From positions 1 to 34,295 of the forward strand of contig NZ_MUKA01000141.1 of assembly GCF_002150735.1 (NCBI RefSeq): DNA of 34,295 nucleotides. The letters are read 5' to 3'. Each line of letters starts with the position of its first letter. Position 1 is the first letter of the stretch. Position numbers and translations under genes: made by a program. This DNA is from Streptomyces africanus. Lineage in GTDB: Bacteria; Actinomycetota; Actinomycetes; Streptomycetales; Streptomycetaceae. Shown piece by piece: positions 23,087 through 30,744 of this stretch. The notes under the pieces are model-generated. The model was not told the origin of the DNA. It saw nothing but the letters and a program-made list of their open reading frames with translations, and did not search any database.

Positions 23087-24615
23087 GCGTCCACCCCGGC
23101 CTTCTGCCCGGCGGCCTTCCGGGTCCCCGTCACGGGGGTCCGCAGGACGTCGTACTCCGCGAGGTCCACCCGCCGCGTCGCCCGCCGGAACTCGGCTGTC
23201 GTGCCGGGCCAGATGGTGGTGTTGCGGCCGCTCGCGTCGAGGTACCAGCTGGTGCAGCCGCCGGTGCTCCACACGGTCCGCTTCATGCGCTCCTGCACCC
23301 GGTGGTTCCAGGCGCGTACGGCGCTCGGCCGGGCGTCGAGGGCGACCCGTCCGCCGAGGACGTCGACCTGGCGGACGAAGTCGGCCAGATAGTTCAGCTG
23401 GGACTCGATCATGAAGATCATCGAGGAGTTCCCCAGGCCGGTGTTGGGCCCGATGATCGTCATCCAGTTGGGGAAGCCGGCCGCCGATGCGCCGCGCAGT
23501 GCTTCCATGCCGCCCTTCCAGGTCTCGGCGAGGGTCCGTCCGTCCGCGCCGACGACCCGCTCGGCGATGGGCATGTCGGTGACGTGGAAGCCGGTGCCGA
23601 AGACGATCGCGTCCACCTCGGCCTCGCTGCCGTCGGCGGCGACGAGGGTCGATCCGCGGACCTCGGTCAGCCCGCTCGCGACGACGTCCACGTTGGGCTG
23701 TGCGAGCGCCGGGTAGTACTCGCTGGACAGCAGGATCCGCTTGCAGCCGATGCGGTAGTCAGGGGTGAGCTTCGCCCGCAGGGCCGGATCCTTGACGGCG
23801 CGGGCCATGTTGCGCTTGGCCAGCCGCTCGACGAAGCCGAGTTCGTTCGGGCGCTTGGTGAACGCCTGGACCTGCACCTCCCGGATGCCCCACAGCAGTC
23901 CGCGGCGCAGCTGCGAGGTGAAGGGCAGCTGCCGGTGGAGCCACCGCTCGGCGTCGCTGATGGCCCGGTCGACGCGGGGCAGCACCCACGGCGGGGTGCG
24001 CTGGAAGAGGGTGAGCCGCGACACGTCGGGCTGGAGGGCCGGCACGATCTGGATGGCCGAGGCCCCGGTCCCCACCATGGCGACGCGCTTGCCGCGCAGG
24101 TCGTAGTCGTGGTCCCAGCGGGCCGAGTGGAAGACCTTGCCCGGGAAGGAGTCCAGCCCGGGGAGGTCCGGGACCTTCGGGTCGGACAGCGGCCCGGTGG
24201 CGGAGACGACGATGTCCGCCGACAGGCTCCCGCTGCTGGTCTCGATGTCCCAGCACAGCCGCCCGGCGTTCCACGTCATCCGCTTCACCTCCGAGTCGAA
24301 GCGGATGTGCGGCCGCAGCCGGAAGGTGTCGGTCACATGCTCCAGGTAGGCGCGGATGTGCTCCTGCCCCGAGAAGACGCGCGGCCAGTCGGGGTTGGGC
24401 GCGAAGGAGAACGAGTACAGATGCGACGGCACGTCACACGCGCACCCCGGGTAGCTGTTGTCGCGCCAGGTCCCGCCGACGCTGCTCGCCCGCTCCAGCA
24501 CGACGAAGTCGGTGACGCCCTCGCGGCGCAGCCGGACGGCGGCCCCCAGCCCGCCGAACCCGGACCCGACCACCGCGACCCGCACATGCTCGCGTTCGTG
24601 TTCGCGTTCGCCCAT
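23083..24615 (-). CDS. Flavin monooxygenase of Baeyer-Villiger type
   Basis: A 510-residue FAD- and NADPH-dependent enzyme that inserts oxygen next to a carbonyl, giving an ester or lactone. FAD site GSGFGG (17-22), then GGTWRDNSYPG; the type I fingerprint FxGxxxHxxxW is exact at F157, G159, H163, W167 and is followed by Asp; the NADPH-binding GTGASA starts at G182. The GTGF motif and a conserved C-terminal region complete the family length. ATG 24615 is chosen for GGAGG eight bases upstream, giving the start MGEREHEREH, whose DNA is internally repetitive. It is the first gene of a coupled three-gene unit and divergent from a MerR gene. Confidence 0.94.
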   Translation of the reverse strand: MGEREHEREHVRVAVVGSGFGGLGAAVRLRREGVTDFVVLERASSVGGTWRDNSYPGCACDVPSHLYSFSFAPNPDWPRVFSGQEHIRAYLEHVTDTFRLRPHIRFDSEVKRMTWNAGRLCWDIETSSGSLSADIVVSATGPLSDPKVPDLPGLDSFPGKVFHSARWDHDYDLRGKRVAMVGTGASAIQIVPALQPDVSRLTLFQRTPPWVLPRVDRAISDAERWLHRQLPFTSQLRRGLLWGIREVQVQAFTKRPNELGFVERLAKRNMARAVKDPALRAKLTPDYRIGCKRILLSSEYYPALAQPNVDVVASGLTEVRGSTLVAADGSEAEVDAIVFGTGFHVTDMPIAERVVGADGRTLAETWKGGMEALRGASAAGFPNWMTIIGPNTGLGNSSMIFMIESQLNYLADFVRQVDVLGGRVALDARPSAVRAWNHRVQERMKRTVWSTGGCTSWYLDASGRNTTIWPGTTAEFRRATRRVDLAEYDVLRTPVTGTRKAAGQKAGVDA

Positions 24616-24645
24616 GCCGACACCTCCACACACCACGAGAACCAT

Positions 24646-24661
24646 GCCAGTGAACACTGGC
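24646..24661. promoter_or_regulatory. Palindromic operator in the monooxygenase/merR divergent promoter
   Basis: GCCAGTG-AA-CACTGGC has perfect 7-bp arms and lies 30 bases upstream of the monooxygenase start. On the leftward strand it falls between TTGCGC and a possible -10, consistent with a MerR-type elongated spacer. Confidence 0.55.
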
Positions 24662-24745
24662 GCAATGGGAGCGTAGGGCAGTGACGTACTGATGGGTAGG
24701 GGGCGGCCGAGGAAAGCCACCCTCGGTACGCCTTAAGGTGCCCAG

Positions 24746-25387
24746 GTGGCCGAGAAGCGTGAATACCGCATGGAAGAGCTGGCCCGCCTGGCCGGGATCA
24801 CGGTGCGCACCCTGCGCTTCTACCGCGAACGCAAGCTGATCCCGCCGCCTCGCCGGGAAGGCCGGATCGCCTGGTACGACGACCACCACCTGAACCGGCT
24901 GCGCACGATCACGGCCCTGCTGGAACGCGGCCACACCCTCAGCGGCATCGCGGAGCTGGCGGAGGCCTTCGACCACGGCCGGGACGTCGGCGACCTGCTC
25001 GGCGTGGACGCCCCCACCGAGGAGGAGCCGGTCCACCTCACCCCCGAGGAGCTCGCCGACCACTTCGCGGGCGAGGCCACCCCCGAGAACCTCGCCGCCG
25101 CGATGGAACTCGGCTACCTCGGCACCGACGGCGACGAGATCGTCCACATCAGCCGCCGCCTCCTGGACGTCTCCTCGGCCCTGGTCCGCGAGGGCATCCC
25201 GCTCGCGGAGGTCCTCGGCGCGGCCAAGCAGGTCCGCACCCACGCCGACGCCCTGGCCGAACTCTTCACCGGCCTGGTCCTGCGCCACGCCTCCGAGGCC
25301 GACCTGCCCCGCCTGCGCCCGCTGGCCCGCAGCGTGGTGGAGGCGGAGCTGTCCCTGGCGATGGACCGCAGGATGCGCAGGCCCTAA
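24746..25387 (+). CDS. MerR-family regulator, probable controller of the monooxygenase cassette
   Basis: A 213-residue regulator. The N-terminal winged helix-turn-helix MEELARLAGITVRTLRFYRERKLI (about 9-32) and the DHHLNRLRTITALLERGHTL segment (about 46-65) are typical MerR. The C-terminal effector domain shows no cysteine cluster for metals, so an organic ligand is likely. GTG 24746 has AAGGTG six bases upstream; ATG 24770 is an alternative. It is divergent from the three-gene oxidation cassette and shares a 130-bp intergenic region containing a palindrome. Its stop overlaps that of the convergent xth. Confidence 0.9.
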   Translation: MAEKREYRMEELARLAGITVRTLRFYRERKLIPPPRREGRIAWYDDHHLNRLRTITALLERGHTLSGIAELAEAFDHGRDVGDLLGVDAPTEEEPVHLTPEELADHFAGEATPENLAAAMELGYLGTDGDEIVHISRRLLDVSSALVREGIPLAEVLGAAKQVRTHADALAELFTGLVLRHASEADLPRLRPLARSVVEAELSLAMDRRMRRP

Positions 25388-26187
25388 CGGTCGTAGACGA
25401 CGGTCACCGGCGCATGGTCGGACCACCGCTCCGCATGCGTGGCCGCCCGCTCCACGAACCCCTTGACCGCCCGCCCGGCGAGCCCCGGCGTGGCCACGTG
25501 ATAGTCGATCCGCCAGCCGGTGTCGTTGTCGAAGGCCCGCCCGCGGTACGACCACCACGAGTACGGGCCCTCGGTGTCCGGGTGCAGGGCGCGTACGACA
25601 TCGACGTACCCGCCGTCCGCGGGATCCAGGACCCGGGACAACCACTCCCGCTCCTCGGGCAGGAACCCGGAGTTCTTGGTGTTGCCGCGCCAGTTCTTCA
25701 GGTCGGCCCGCTGGTGGGCGATGTTCCAGTCGCCGCAGACCAGCACCTCGCGCCCCTCGGCGGCGGCCCGCTCCCGGAGTTCCTTCAGATGGGCGAGGAA
25801 CTCGCCCATGAAGCGCTCCTTCTCGTCCTGCCGCTCGGTGCCGACCTCACCGGAGGGCAGATACAGGGAGGCGACGGTGACGCCCGGCAGATCCGCCTCC
25901 ACGTACCGTCCGCTGCCGTCGAACTCGGCGGACCCGAACCCGACCTGGACCCGGTCGGGTTCACGTCGGCTGTACAGGGACACCCCGGCCCGCCCCTTGG
26001 CGGCGGCCGGCGCGTGCACCACGTGCCAGCCCTCGGGATCCCGGACGGCCTCGGGCAACTGCTCCGGCTCGGCCCGCACCTCCTGCAGACACAGCACGTC
26101 GGCGTCGGTCTGCGCGAGCCATTCCACGAAGCCCTTCTTCGCGGCGGCACGCAGCCCATTCACATTCACAGAGGTCACAGTGAGCAC
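25384..26187 (-). CDS. xth: Exodeoxyribonuclease III / AP endonuclease
   Basis: A 267-residue Mg-dependent base-excision repair nuclease acting at abasic sites and 3' blocks. It has the exonuclease-endonuclease-phosphatase fold: VTSVNVNGLRAA near the start, metal ligand E36 (CLQEVRAE), YLPSGE at about 108, catalytic GDWNIAH at about 150-156, WWSYRG at about 213, IDYHVAT and the terminal SDHAPV histidine. GTG 26187 is chosen by the family start LTVTSVNVNG; GTG 26178 is the alternative. It is divergent from a GNAT gene across 60 bp with a palindrome. Confidence 0.95.
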   Translation of the reverse strand: MLTVTSVNVNGLRAAAKKGFVEWLAQTDADVLCLQEVRAEPEQLPEAVRDPEGWHVVHAPAAAKGRAGVSLYSRREPDRVQVGFGSAEFDGSGRYVEADLPGVTVASLYLPSGEVGTERQDEKERFMGEFLAHLKELRERAAAEGREVLVCGDWNIAHQRADLKNWRGNTKNSGFLPEEREWLSRVLDPADGGYVDVVRALHPDTEGPYSWWSYRGRAFDNDTGWRIDYHVATPGLAGRAVKGFVERAATHAERWSDHAPVTVVYDR

Positions 26188-26206
26188 CCCGGCACCATAC
26201 CGGCAC

Positions 26207-26223
26207 ACTGGACCAGGTCCAGT
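26207..26223. promoter_or_regulatory. 17-bp palindrome between xth and the GNAT gene
   Basis: ACTGGACC-A-GGTCCAGT is perfect over 8-bp arms. It lies where the -35 regions of both divergent genes should be: TATGGT (leftward -10) begins at 26199 and TACGGT (rightward -10) at 26236. A regulator bound here could control both genes. Confidence 0.55.
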
Positions 26224-26247
26224 TCCGGATCGAATACGGTAGCCGTC

Positions 26248-26736
26248 ATGCAGATACGCCGGGTCTCCTTCGACCACCCCGACGCCGTGAAGCTGAACGA
26301 CCAGGTCCAGGCCGAGTACGCCGTCCGCTACGGGGACGACGGCGACGCCACGGTCATGGCCGCGTCGGACTTCGTGCCGCCGAACGGCATCTACCTGATC
26401 GCGTACGACGAGCTCGGCACCCCCGTCGCCTCGGGCGCCTGGCGCTCTCAGGACGCCAACGACGAGGGCAACCTGGACGGCGACGCCGAGGTCAAGCGCA
26501 TGTACGTGATCGAGCAGATGCGCGGCCGGGGCATCGCCCGCCGCATCCTGGCCGCCCTGGAGGAGGACGCCCGCGCGGCCGGCCGTATCCGCATGGTCCT
26601 GGAGACGGGCCTCAAGCAGCCGGAGGCCATAGCCCTGTACACCTCCAGCGGCTACGAGCCGTGTGCCAAGTTCGGCTACTACCGCCACTACGAGTCGAGC
26701 CGCTGCTTCGCGAAACGGCTCCGGCACCCTCGCTGA
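26248..26736 (+). CDS. GNAT-family N-acetyltransferase
   Basis: A 162-residue acetyl-CoA dependent transferase. Motif A is VKRMYVIEQMRGRGIARRIL at about residues 90-109 with the pyrophosphate loop QMRGRG. Motif B follows (ETGLKQPEAIALYTSSGYEPC). The substrate could be an amine, amino acid or protein N-terminus; nothing in the sequence decides. The ATG at 26248 follows TACGGT by only six bases, so the mRNA may be nearly leaderless. It is divergent from xth. Confidence 0.88.
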   Translation: MQIRRVSFDHPDAVKLNDQVQAEYAVRYGDDGDATVMAASDFVPPNGIYLIAYDELGTPVASGAWRSQDANDEGNLDGDAEVKRMYVIEQMRGRGIARRILAALEEDARAAGRIRMVLETGLKQPEAIALYTSSGYEPCAKFGYYRHYESSRCFAKRLRHPR

Positions 26737-26763
26737 AGGGCCGCTCAGCGCAAGTCTCCCCTC

Positions 26764-27732
26764 GTGACCCATGGCTCCAGCTACCTGGCGGCGAAGGGGA
26801 TCACCACGGCACAGACCGTACTGGCGGTGCTGGTGCTGCGATTCGCCGTGGTGATTCCCGTGCTCGTCGTCGCCGGGTGGCGAAGGCTGCGGGCGCTCAG
26901 TGGCGCACAGATATCCGGGGCGGGACTGCTGGGGCTGATCCTCGCGGGGATCTTCCTCCTGGAGACGTACGGGGTCGTGCACACATCGGCGACCAACGCC
27001 GGGCTCATCATCAGCCTCACCATGATCTTCACGCCGATCGCCGAGAGCCGGGTGCGCGGCACCGGGCTGTCGGGAGCGTTCCTGGCGGCGGCCGGTCTCT
27101 CCGTGCTCGGTGTGGTGCTGCTGACACAGGGCACCGGGTTCAGCGCTCCGTCCGTCGGTGACCTGCTGATGCTGGGCGCCGCCGTCGCCCGCACGGTGCA
27201 CGTGCTGGCGATGGCCCGGATGGACTCGGTGCGGGGCGCGGACTCACTGTCCCTGACGACCATTCAGCTGGGGAGTGCGGTGGTGGTGTTCGCCCTGCTC
27301 TCGACGGCCTCCGGTACGGACGCCACGCCTTGGGCGGTGGCCGCCGGCTTCGGGGCCGCTCAGTGGCTGGGACTGCTGTACCTGTCCGTGTTCTGCACGC
27401 TGTTCGCCTTCTTCGTCCAGATGTGGGCGGTACGGCGGACCTCTCCGTCGCGGGTGAGCCTGCTGCTGGGCACCGAGCCGGTCTGGGCCGCCGTCGTGGG
27501 CATCACCCTGGCCGGTGACCGGCCCGGGTGGCTGGGCTTCCTCGGTGTGGCGCTGATCCTGGTCGGCACGGCCTGGGGCCGCTCCGTGGCCGGCCGGGAC
27601 GGGGACGCCGAGAGGGCTTCGGCGGGCGATGACGGCACGGGGAACCCGGCGGAGGCCGTCACGGCATCGGACGGCGAGCCGGCCCAGCCGCACGGCACGG
27701 ACCCCGGCCTGGAACCGGCTGGCCGCGCCTAG
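26764..27732 (+). CDS. EamA/DMT-family transporter, probably altered at both ends
   Basis: A 322-residue open frame with two EamA repeats. It starts at THGSSYLAAKG, which corresponds to the middle of the first membrane helix of relatives (usually ...WGSS(F/Y)LAAK), so about 10-20 N-terminal residues are missing. Only 27 bases separate the GTG from the GNAT stop in the same frame, leaving no room for them, and no ribosome binding site is visible. After GRSVAGRDG the C-terminus is a hydrophilic tail of about 45 residues, much of it antisense to a LuxR-type helix-turn-helix remnant. The core (residues 5-275) is intact. It may be a decaying gene; expression is uncertain. Confidence 0.65.
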   Translation: MTHGSSYLAAKGITTAQTVLAVLVLRFAVVIPVLVVAGWRRLRALSGAQISGAGLLGLILAGIFLLETYGVVHTSATNAGLIISLTMIFTPIAESRVRGTGLSGAFLAAAGLSVLGVVLLTQGTGFSAPSVGDLLMLGAAVARTVHVLAMARMDSVRGADSLSLTTIQLGSAVVVFALLSTASGTDATPWAVAAGFGAAQWLGLLYLSVFCTLFAFFVQMWAVRRTSPSRVSLLLGTEPVWAAVVGITLAGDRPGWLGFLGVALILVGTAWGRSVAGRDGDAERASAGDDGTGNPAEAVTASDGEPAQPHGTDPGLEPAGRA

Positions 27733-27942
27733 GCGTTCCGCCAGGTCCGAGACGAGGCGGCGGACCGTGCGCTCGGAGATACCGAGCTTGCGGGCCATCG
27801 CCTCGTCCGTCATTCCGCCCGCGAGCATCCGCAGCCGGCACCGTGAGCAGTGGTCGAAGATCTCCCGGAACACTCCCACCAGAACGTCACCGTGCAGCAT
27901 CGCCGCCGCGAGCCCGCCGTCGGCGGTACGCGGCGCGGGCAC
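27632..27942 (-). pseudogene. Remnant of a LuxR-type regulator (helix-turn-helix domain)
   Basis: Read leftward, residues 1-30 (LVGVFREIFDHC) resemble the segment before the DNA-binding domain of actinomycete LuxR/TrmB-like regulators, joined abruptly to an intact LuxR helix-turn-helix: RMLAGGMTDEAMARKLGISERTVRRLVSDL and AERLGAASRFQAGVRAVRLG. The usual N-terminal domain of about 200 residues and the linker are missing, and no stop follows the domain; the frame runs on antisense to the EamA gene to 27244. The boundaries are approximate. A small functional DNA-binding protein is possible but less likely. Confidence 0.6.
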
Positions 27943-27986
27943 GATGCCGCGGGGCTACACGCCTGACCCGGGATCAGTGCAACGCA

Positions 27987-28023
27987 GAGATCCCGCCCGA
28001 TCAATCAGATCGGACGGGATCTC
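27987..28023 (-). terminator. Terminator hairpin downstream of tRNA-Ala
   Basis: Arms of 16 bases with one mismatch (GAGATCCCGCCCGATC and its partner GATCGGACGGGATCTC) and a 5-base loop lie 38 bases past the tRNA 3' end in its direction of transcription. There is no T run, as is normal for Streptomyces terminators. Confidence 0.75.
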
Positions 28024-28061
28024 GTCAACTGCCCCGAGCCAGCTCGGAAACAGTCGCTGCG

Positions 28062-28135
28062 TGGACCTGAGGGGATTTGAACCCCTGGCCCCCTCGATGC
28101 GAACGAGGTGCGCTACCGGACTGCGCCACAGGCCC
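28062..28135 (-). tRNA. tRNA-Ala (anticodon CGC)
   Basis: Read leftward, GGGCCTG pairs with CAGGTCC in a 7-bp acceptor stem containing G-T pairs. The anticodon arm is CCTCG-TTCGCAT-CGAGG with anticodon CGC at 28101-28099, which reads the GCG codon. The T arm is CCAGGGGTTCAAATCCCCT. The 3' CCA is not encoded. The gene is 74 nt and is followed by a strong hairpin. Decayed genes on its downstream side make it a possible past integration site. Confidence 0.95.
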
Positions 28136-28218
28136 TTGCAACGAGTGAAACTTTAGCACCCCGATCGGCCTGCTTGGAAATCCGTTCCCGAGGGGCGGTC
28201 ACCTGCGGCTTCGTGGGG

Positions 28219-29427
28219 CTACTCGTTGGCGGCCCGGGGCCGGCCCCCGTCCTCGTACTGGTCGAACAGGGGGGTGCGCCCGCGCTCCCGGGCCCGCCGT
28301 GCGGAGGCCGCGCGGCGGGCGTCGCTGCGGCCGCCGCCGTCCGCCCTCTCCTGCGTGCGGGCGTCCGCCTCGCCGGGGTCCGCGCTGTCGGCGGGGGGCG
28401 GAGCGTCCTCGTGATCGGGGGTGACGGTGCTCGACCGCGCGGAGCTCCAGGTGTCGGGGGCTCCGAGGTCCACGTCGCTGGTGGCCCGGGGCGCGACGGG
28501 TGCGGTCACATAGGTGGGCAGAGGCACCGGCACCGGCTCCCAGCTGTCGCCCTGCCCCGGCCGCCGCTGCCGCTCGCGCTGCTGGTCGACCCACTCGGCG
28601 TGGTCGGTCTGCTCGACGAGTGCGCGCCGGTCCGCCGCGAGGGCCGACAGGCCGGGGTCGGCCGCCGACTCGGATCCCGCCTCCGGTCCCTCGACCTCTT
28701 CGTCGGCGGAGGCGCGCCGGCGGGGCTGCCGCTGGCGCTCCCGCAGCCGCTGGGCCGCGGCCTCGGCCCGGCGGCGGTCCATCTGGTACGTGAAGCGGCG
28801 GCGCTCCTGGGAGCGCAGGTACGCGATGTACACGCTGAGCATGACGGCGGGCACACCGGGCGCCCACAGGAACGCCAGGCCCCCGACCGCGGCGACGATC
28901 GCGCCCAGGGTGAAGGCGAGGAACAGCATGGTGGTGGTGCGCCGACGGCGCGCGAGCACCTTCGAGCGCCGGGCCCGCGCTGCGGCCGCCTGGTTCGCCT
29001 GGCTGGTCTTGTTCGCCCTGGGGGTCGCGCCGCGCCGGGCGGCGGGCACCTGGCCCCGGCCGCGTTCGGCGCTCGCCGGGTCCGGTCCGGGTGCCGGGCG
29101 GGCCGGCTGCTCGGGGGCGGGCGACGGTACGGGTGCCTGGGTCTGGGGACGCGTTTTGGACACGGCGAAGGCCCGGACGTCCACCGAGTCGGTGACGGCG
29201 TCCAGGTCGTCGGCGTCCTGCTCCCCCTCCTCGGTGGAGCGCGCCCGCAGGTCCTTGGCGTACCGGCGCTCCATGGCCGCCTTTCCGGACAGAAGCCGGA
29301 TGGCGGTGCTGAAGCGTTCCGTCGGACGGGCCTCGTTCAGCTCGTCCTGCCTACGGAGCCACATCGGCACCAAGTAGGCGGCCCAGGCCCCGACAATGAC
29401 TGCGTAGATGAGGCCGCTGCTGCTCAC
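28219..29427 (-). CDS. sepX: Divisome-associated membrane protein SepX (GlpR-like)
   Basis: A 402-residue membrane protein. Residues 4-23 form the first membrane segment (GLIYAVIVGAWAAYLVPMWL), followed by the conserved RRQDELNEARPTERFSTAIR. A Pro/Arg-rich linker leads to two more hydrophobic segments at about residues 165-205, and the C-terminus is long, charged and disordered. This layout and the conserved N-terminus match SepX of Streptomyces, needed for vegetative cross-walls and sporulation septa, and the corynebacterial receptor GlpR (recalled, not aligned). The GTG start is set by an in-frame TGA two codons upstream; GAGG directly before it is a poor ribosome site. It is the last gene of the galU string but separated by 172 bp, so it likely has its own promoter. 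Confidence 0.85.
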   Translation of the reverse strand: MSSSGLIYAVIVGAWAAYLVPMWLRRQDELNEARPTERFSTAIRLLSGKAAMERRYAKDLRARSTEEGEQDADDLDAVTDSVDVRAFAVSKTRPQTQAPVPSPAPEQPARPAPGPDPASAERGRGQVPAARRGATPRANKTSQANQAAAARARRSKVLARRRRTTTMLFLAFTLGAIVAAVGGLAFLWAPGVPAVMLSVYIAYLRSQERRRFTYQMDRRRAEAAAQRLRERQRQPRRRASADEEVEGPEAGSESAADPGLSALAADRRALVEQTDHAEWVDQQRERQRRPGQGDSWEPVPVPLPTYVTAPVAPRATSDVDLGAPDTWSSARSSTVTPDHEDAPPPADSADPGEADARTQERADGGGRSDARRAASARRARERGRTPLFDQYEDGGRPRAANE

Positions 29428-29499
29428 GCCTCACACGGTAGAGGGGTTTGCGTGAGGCCATCTGCCAATTGAGCCGGTGTGTCGCACGATCTGGCTGAT

Positions 29500-29593
29500 A
29501 TTTCGAACTTTTTTTGTGACCGATGCGATCAGCAGAGCGTCCCGGCCGGGAATTCAATGCCCCAAGACGGTCACCGGCCGATCAATTTCGAAC
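29500..29593. repeat. Two ATTTCGAAC direct repeats in an AT-rich stretch upstream of sepX
   Basis: ATTTCGAAC occurs at 29500-29508, followed by a run of T, and again at 29585-29593, 85 bp apart. The stretch is clearly less GC-rich than anything else in the window. An inverted repeat (CGGCCGG at 29543-29549, CCGGCCG at 29574-29580) lies between and may terminate the rimJ-like transcript. Confidence 0.5.
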
Positions 29594-29599
29594 ATGTAT

Positions 29600-30247
29600 T
29601 CAATTTCCGGGGTGCTGCCGGATTCCCGGATTACTCTGCGATCGTGCCCGGTGCCAGCGCCTCAGCAACCCGTCCGGCACCTCTTCCGCCGTGAGCGCGA
29701 AGACGAGATGGTCGCGCCAGGCCCCGTCGATGTGGAGATAACGCGGCCTGAGCCCCTCCTCACGGAATCCGAGTTTCTCCACGACCCGGCGGCTGGGCCC
29801 GTTCTCCGGGCGAATGCAGACCTCGATGCGGTGCAGCCCGACCGTGCGGAAACAGTGGTCCACGACGAGCGCCACCGCCGTCGGCATCACCCCGCGGCCG
29901 GCCACGCCCTCGTCCACCCAGTAGCCGACATGCCCCGAGCACATCGAGCCCCAGGTGATTCCGGCCACGGTCAACTGCCCCACCAGCCGCCCCTGGTACT
30001 CGATGACGAAGGGCAGCATCCGGCCCGCGTTCGCCTCCGACCTGAGGTGGCGGACCATCTGGCGGAAGGTCGGACGGTGTGCCATCGGCCCGCCGGGCGT
30101 GGGCGGCGGAATGGTCGCCTCCCAGGGGCGCAGCCAGTCGCGGTTGCGCCGGTTGACCTCGCGCCACGCCCGCTGGTCGCGCAGCTTTATCGGCCTGAGG
30201 ACGATGTCACCGTCCACCAGCTCGACGGGCCAGGATGGGCTGTTCAG
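29600..30247 (-). CDS. RimJ/RimL-like protein N-acetyltransferase
   Basis: A GNAT enzyme that probably acetylates the N-terminus of a ribosomal or other protein. Motif A is GYWVDEGVAGRGVMPTAVAL, and a further signature is GLHRIEVCIRPENGPSRRVVEKLGF and then EEGLRPRYLHIDGAWRDHLVF, as in mycobacterial RimJ. I place the start at a CTG at 30247: it overlaps the mogA stop as CTGA, GGGGG precedes it by about six bases, and the residues gained (SPSWPVELVDGD before IVLRPIKLRD) bring the N-terminus to the family length. The first standard start is GTG 30217, ten codons later, with no ribosome site. It sits between mogA and sepX. Confidence 0.85.
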   Translation of the reverse strand: MNSPSWPVELVDGDIVLRPIKLRDQRAWREVNRRNRDWLRPWEATIPPPTPGGPMAHRPTFRQMVRHLRSEANAGRMLPFVIEYQGRLVGQLTVAGITWGSMCSGHVGYWVDEGVAGRGVMPTAVALVVDHCFRTVGLHRIEVCIRPENGPSRRVVEKLGFREEGLRPRYLHIDGAWRDHLVFALTAEEVPDGLLRRWHRARSQSNPGIRQHPGN

Positions 30248-30744
30248 CTCGCACCCCCACTGCCGGGTCTGGGGTGGTCACCGCCGCGGAGCTGCTCGAC
30301 GGCATGGACCAGCAGCGGCTCCAGGACCGCCAGCCCGTCCTTCACGCCGCCGCTGGAGCCGGGCAGGTTGACGATCAGCGTGCCGCCCGCCACTCCGGCC
30401 AGGCCCCGGGAGAGCGCCGCGGTCGGCACCTTCTCCCGGCCGAACGCCCGGATGGCCTCGGCGATGCCCGGCACCTCGTGGTCGATCACGCGGCAGGTCG
30501 CCTCGGGGGTGCGGTCGGTGGGCGAGATGCCCGTGCCGCCGGTGGTGACGATGACGTCGTAGCCGGTCTCGACACCGGCGCGCAGGGCCGCCTCCACGGG
30601 GTCGCCGTCGGGGACGACCTGGGGGCCGTCGACCTCGAAGCCGAAGCCCCTCAAGCCGTGCGCGATCAGCGGACCGCCCTTGTCCTCGTAGATCCCGGCG
30701 GCGGCCCGGTTGGAGGCCGTGACGACGAGAGCGCGGTAGGTCAT
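30244..30744 (-). CDS. mogA: Molybdopterin adenylyltransferase MogA
   Basis: A 166-residue cytosolic enzyme that adenylylates molybdopterin before molybdenum insertion. The family signatures are [17 protein letters not shown] near the start, [16 protein letters not shown] at about 68-83, and [23 protein letters not shown] near the end. The ATG overlaps the moaC stop (ATGA), so the two are co-translated. With moeA two genes upstream it provides both halves of the step that gephyrin carries in one protein in eukaryotes. Confidence 0.93.
   Translation of the reverse strand: MTYRALVVTASNRAAAGIYEDKGGPLIAHGLRGFGFEVDGPQVVPDGDPVEAALRAGVETGYDVIVTTGGTGISPTDRTPEATCRVIDHEVPGIAEAIRAFGREKVPTAALSRGLAGVAGGTLIVNLPGSSGGVKDGLAVLEPLLVHAVEQLRGGDHPRPGSGGAS

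Noticed and set aside
21270..25387. Natural-product biosynthetic gene cluster
   Set aside because: Only three tailoring-type enzymes and a regulator are present; there is no PKS, NRPS, terpene or other core enzyme nearby.
26207..26223. DasR (dre) site
   Set aside because: The dre consensus is a 16-bp even palindrome with GGTCTAGACC in the centre. Here the centre is GGACCAGGTCC with odd length, so DasR binding is not supported.
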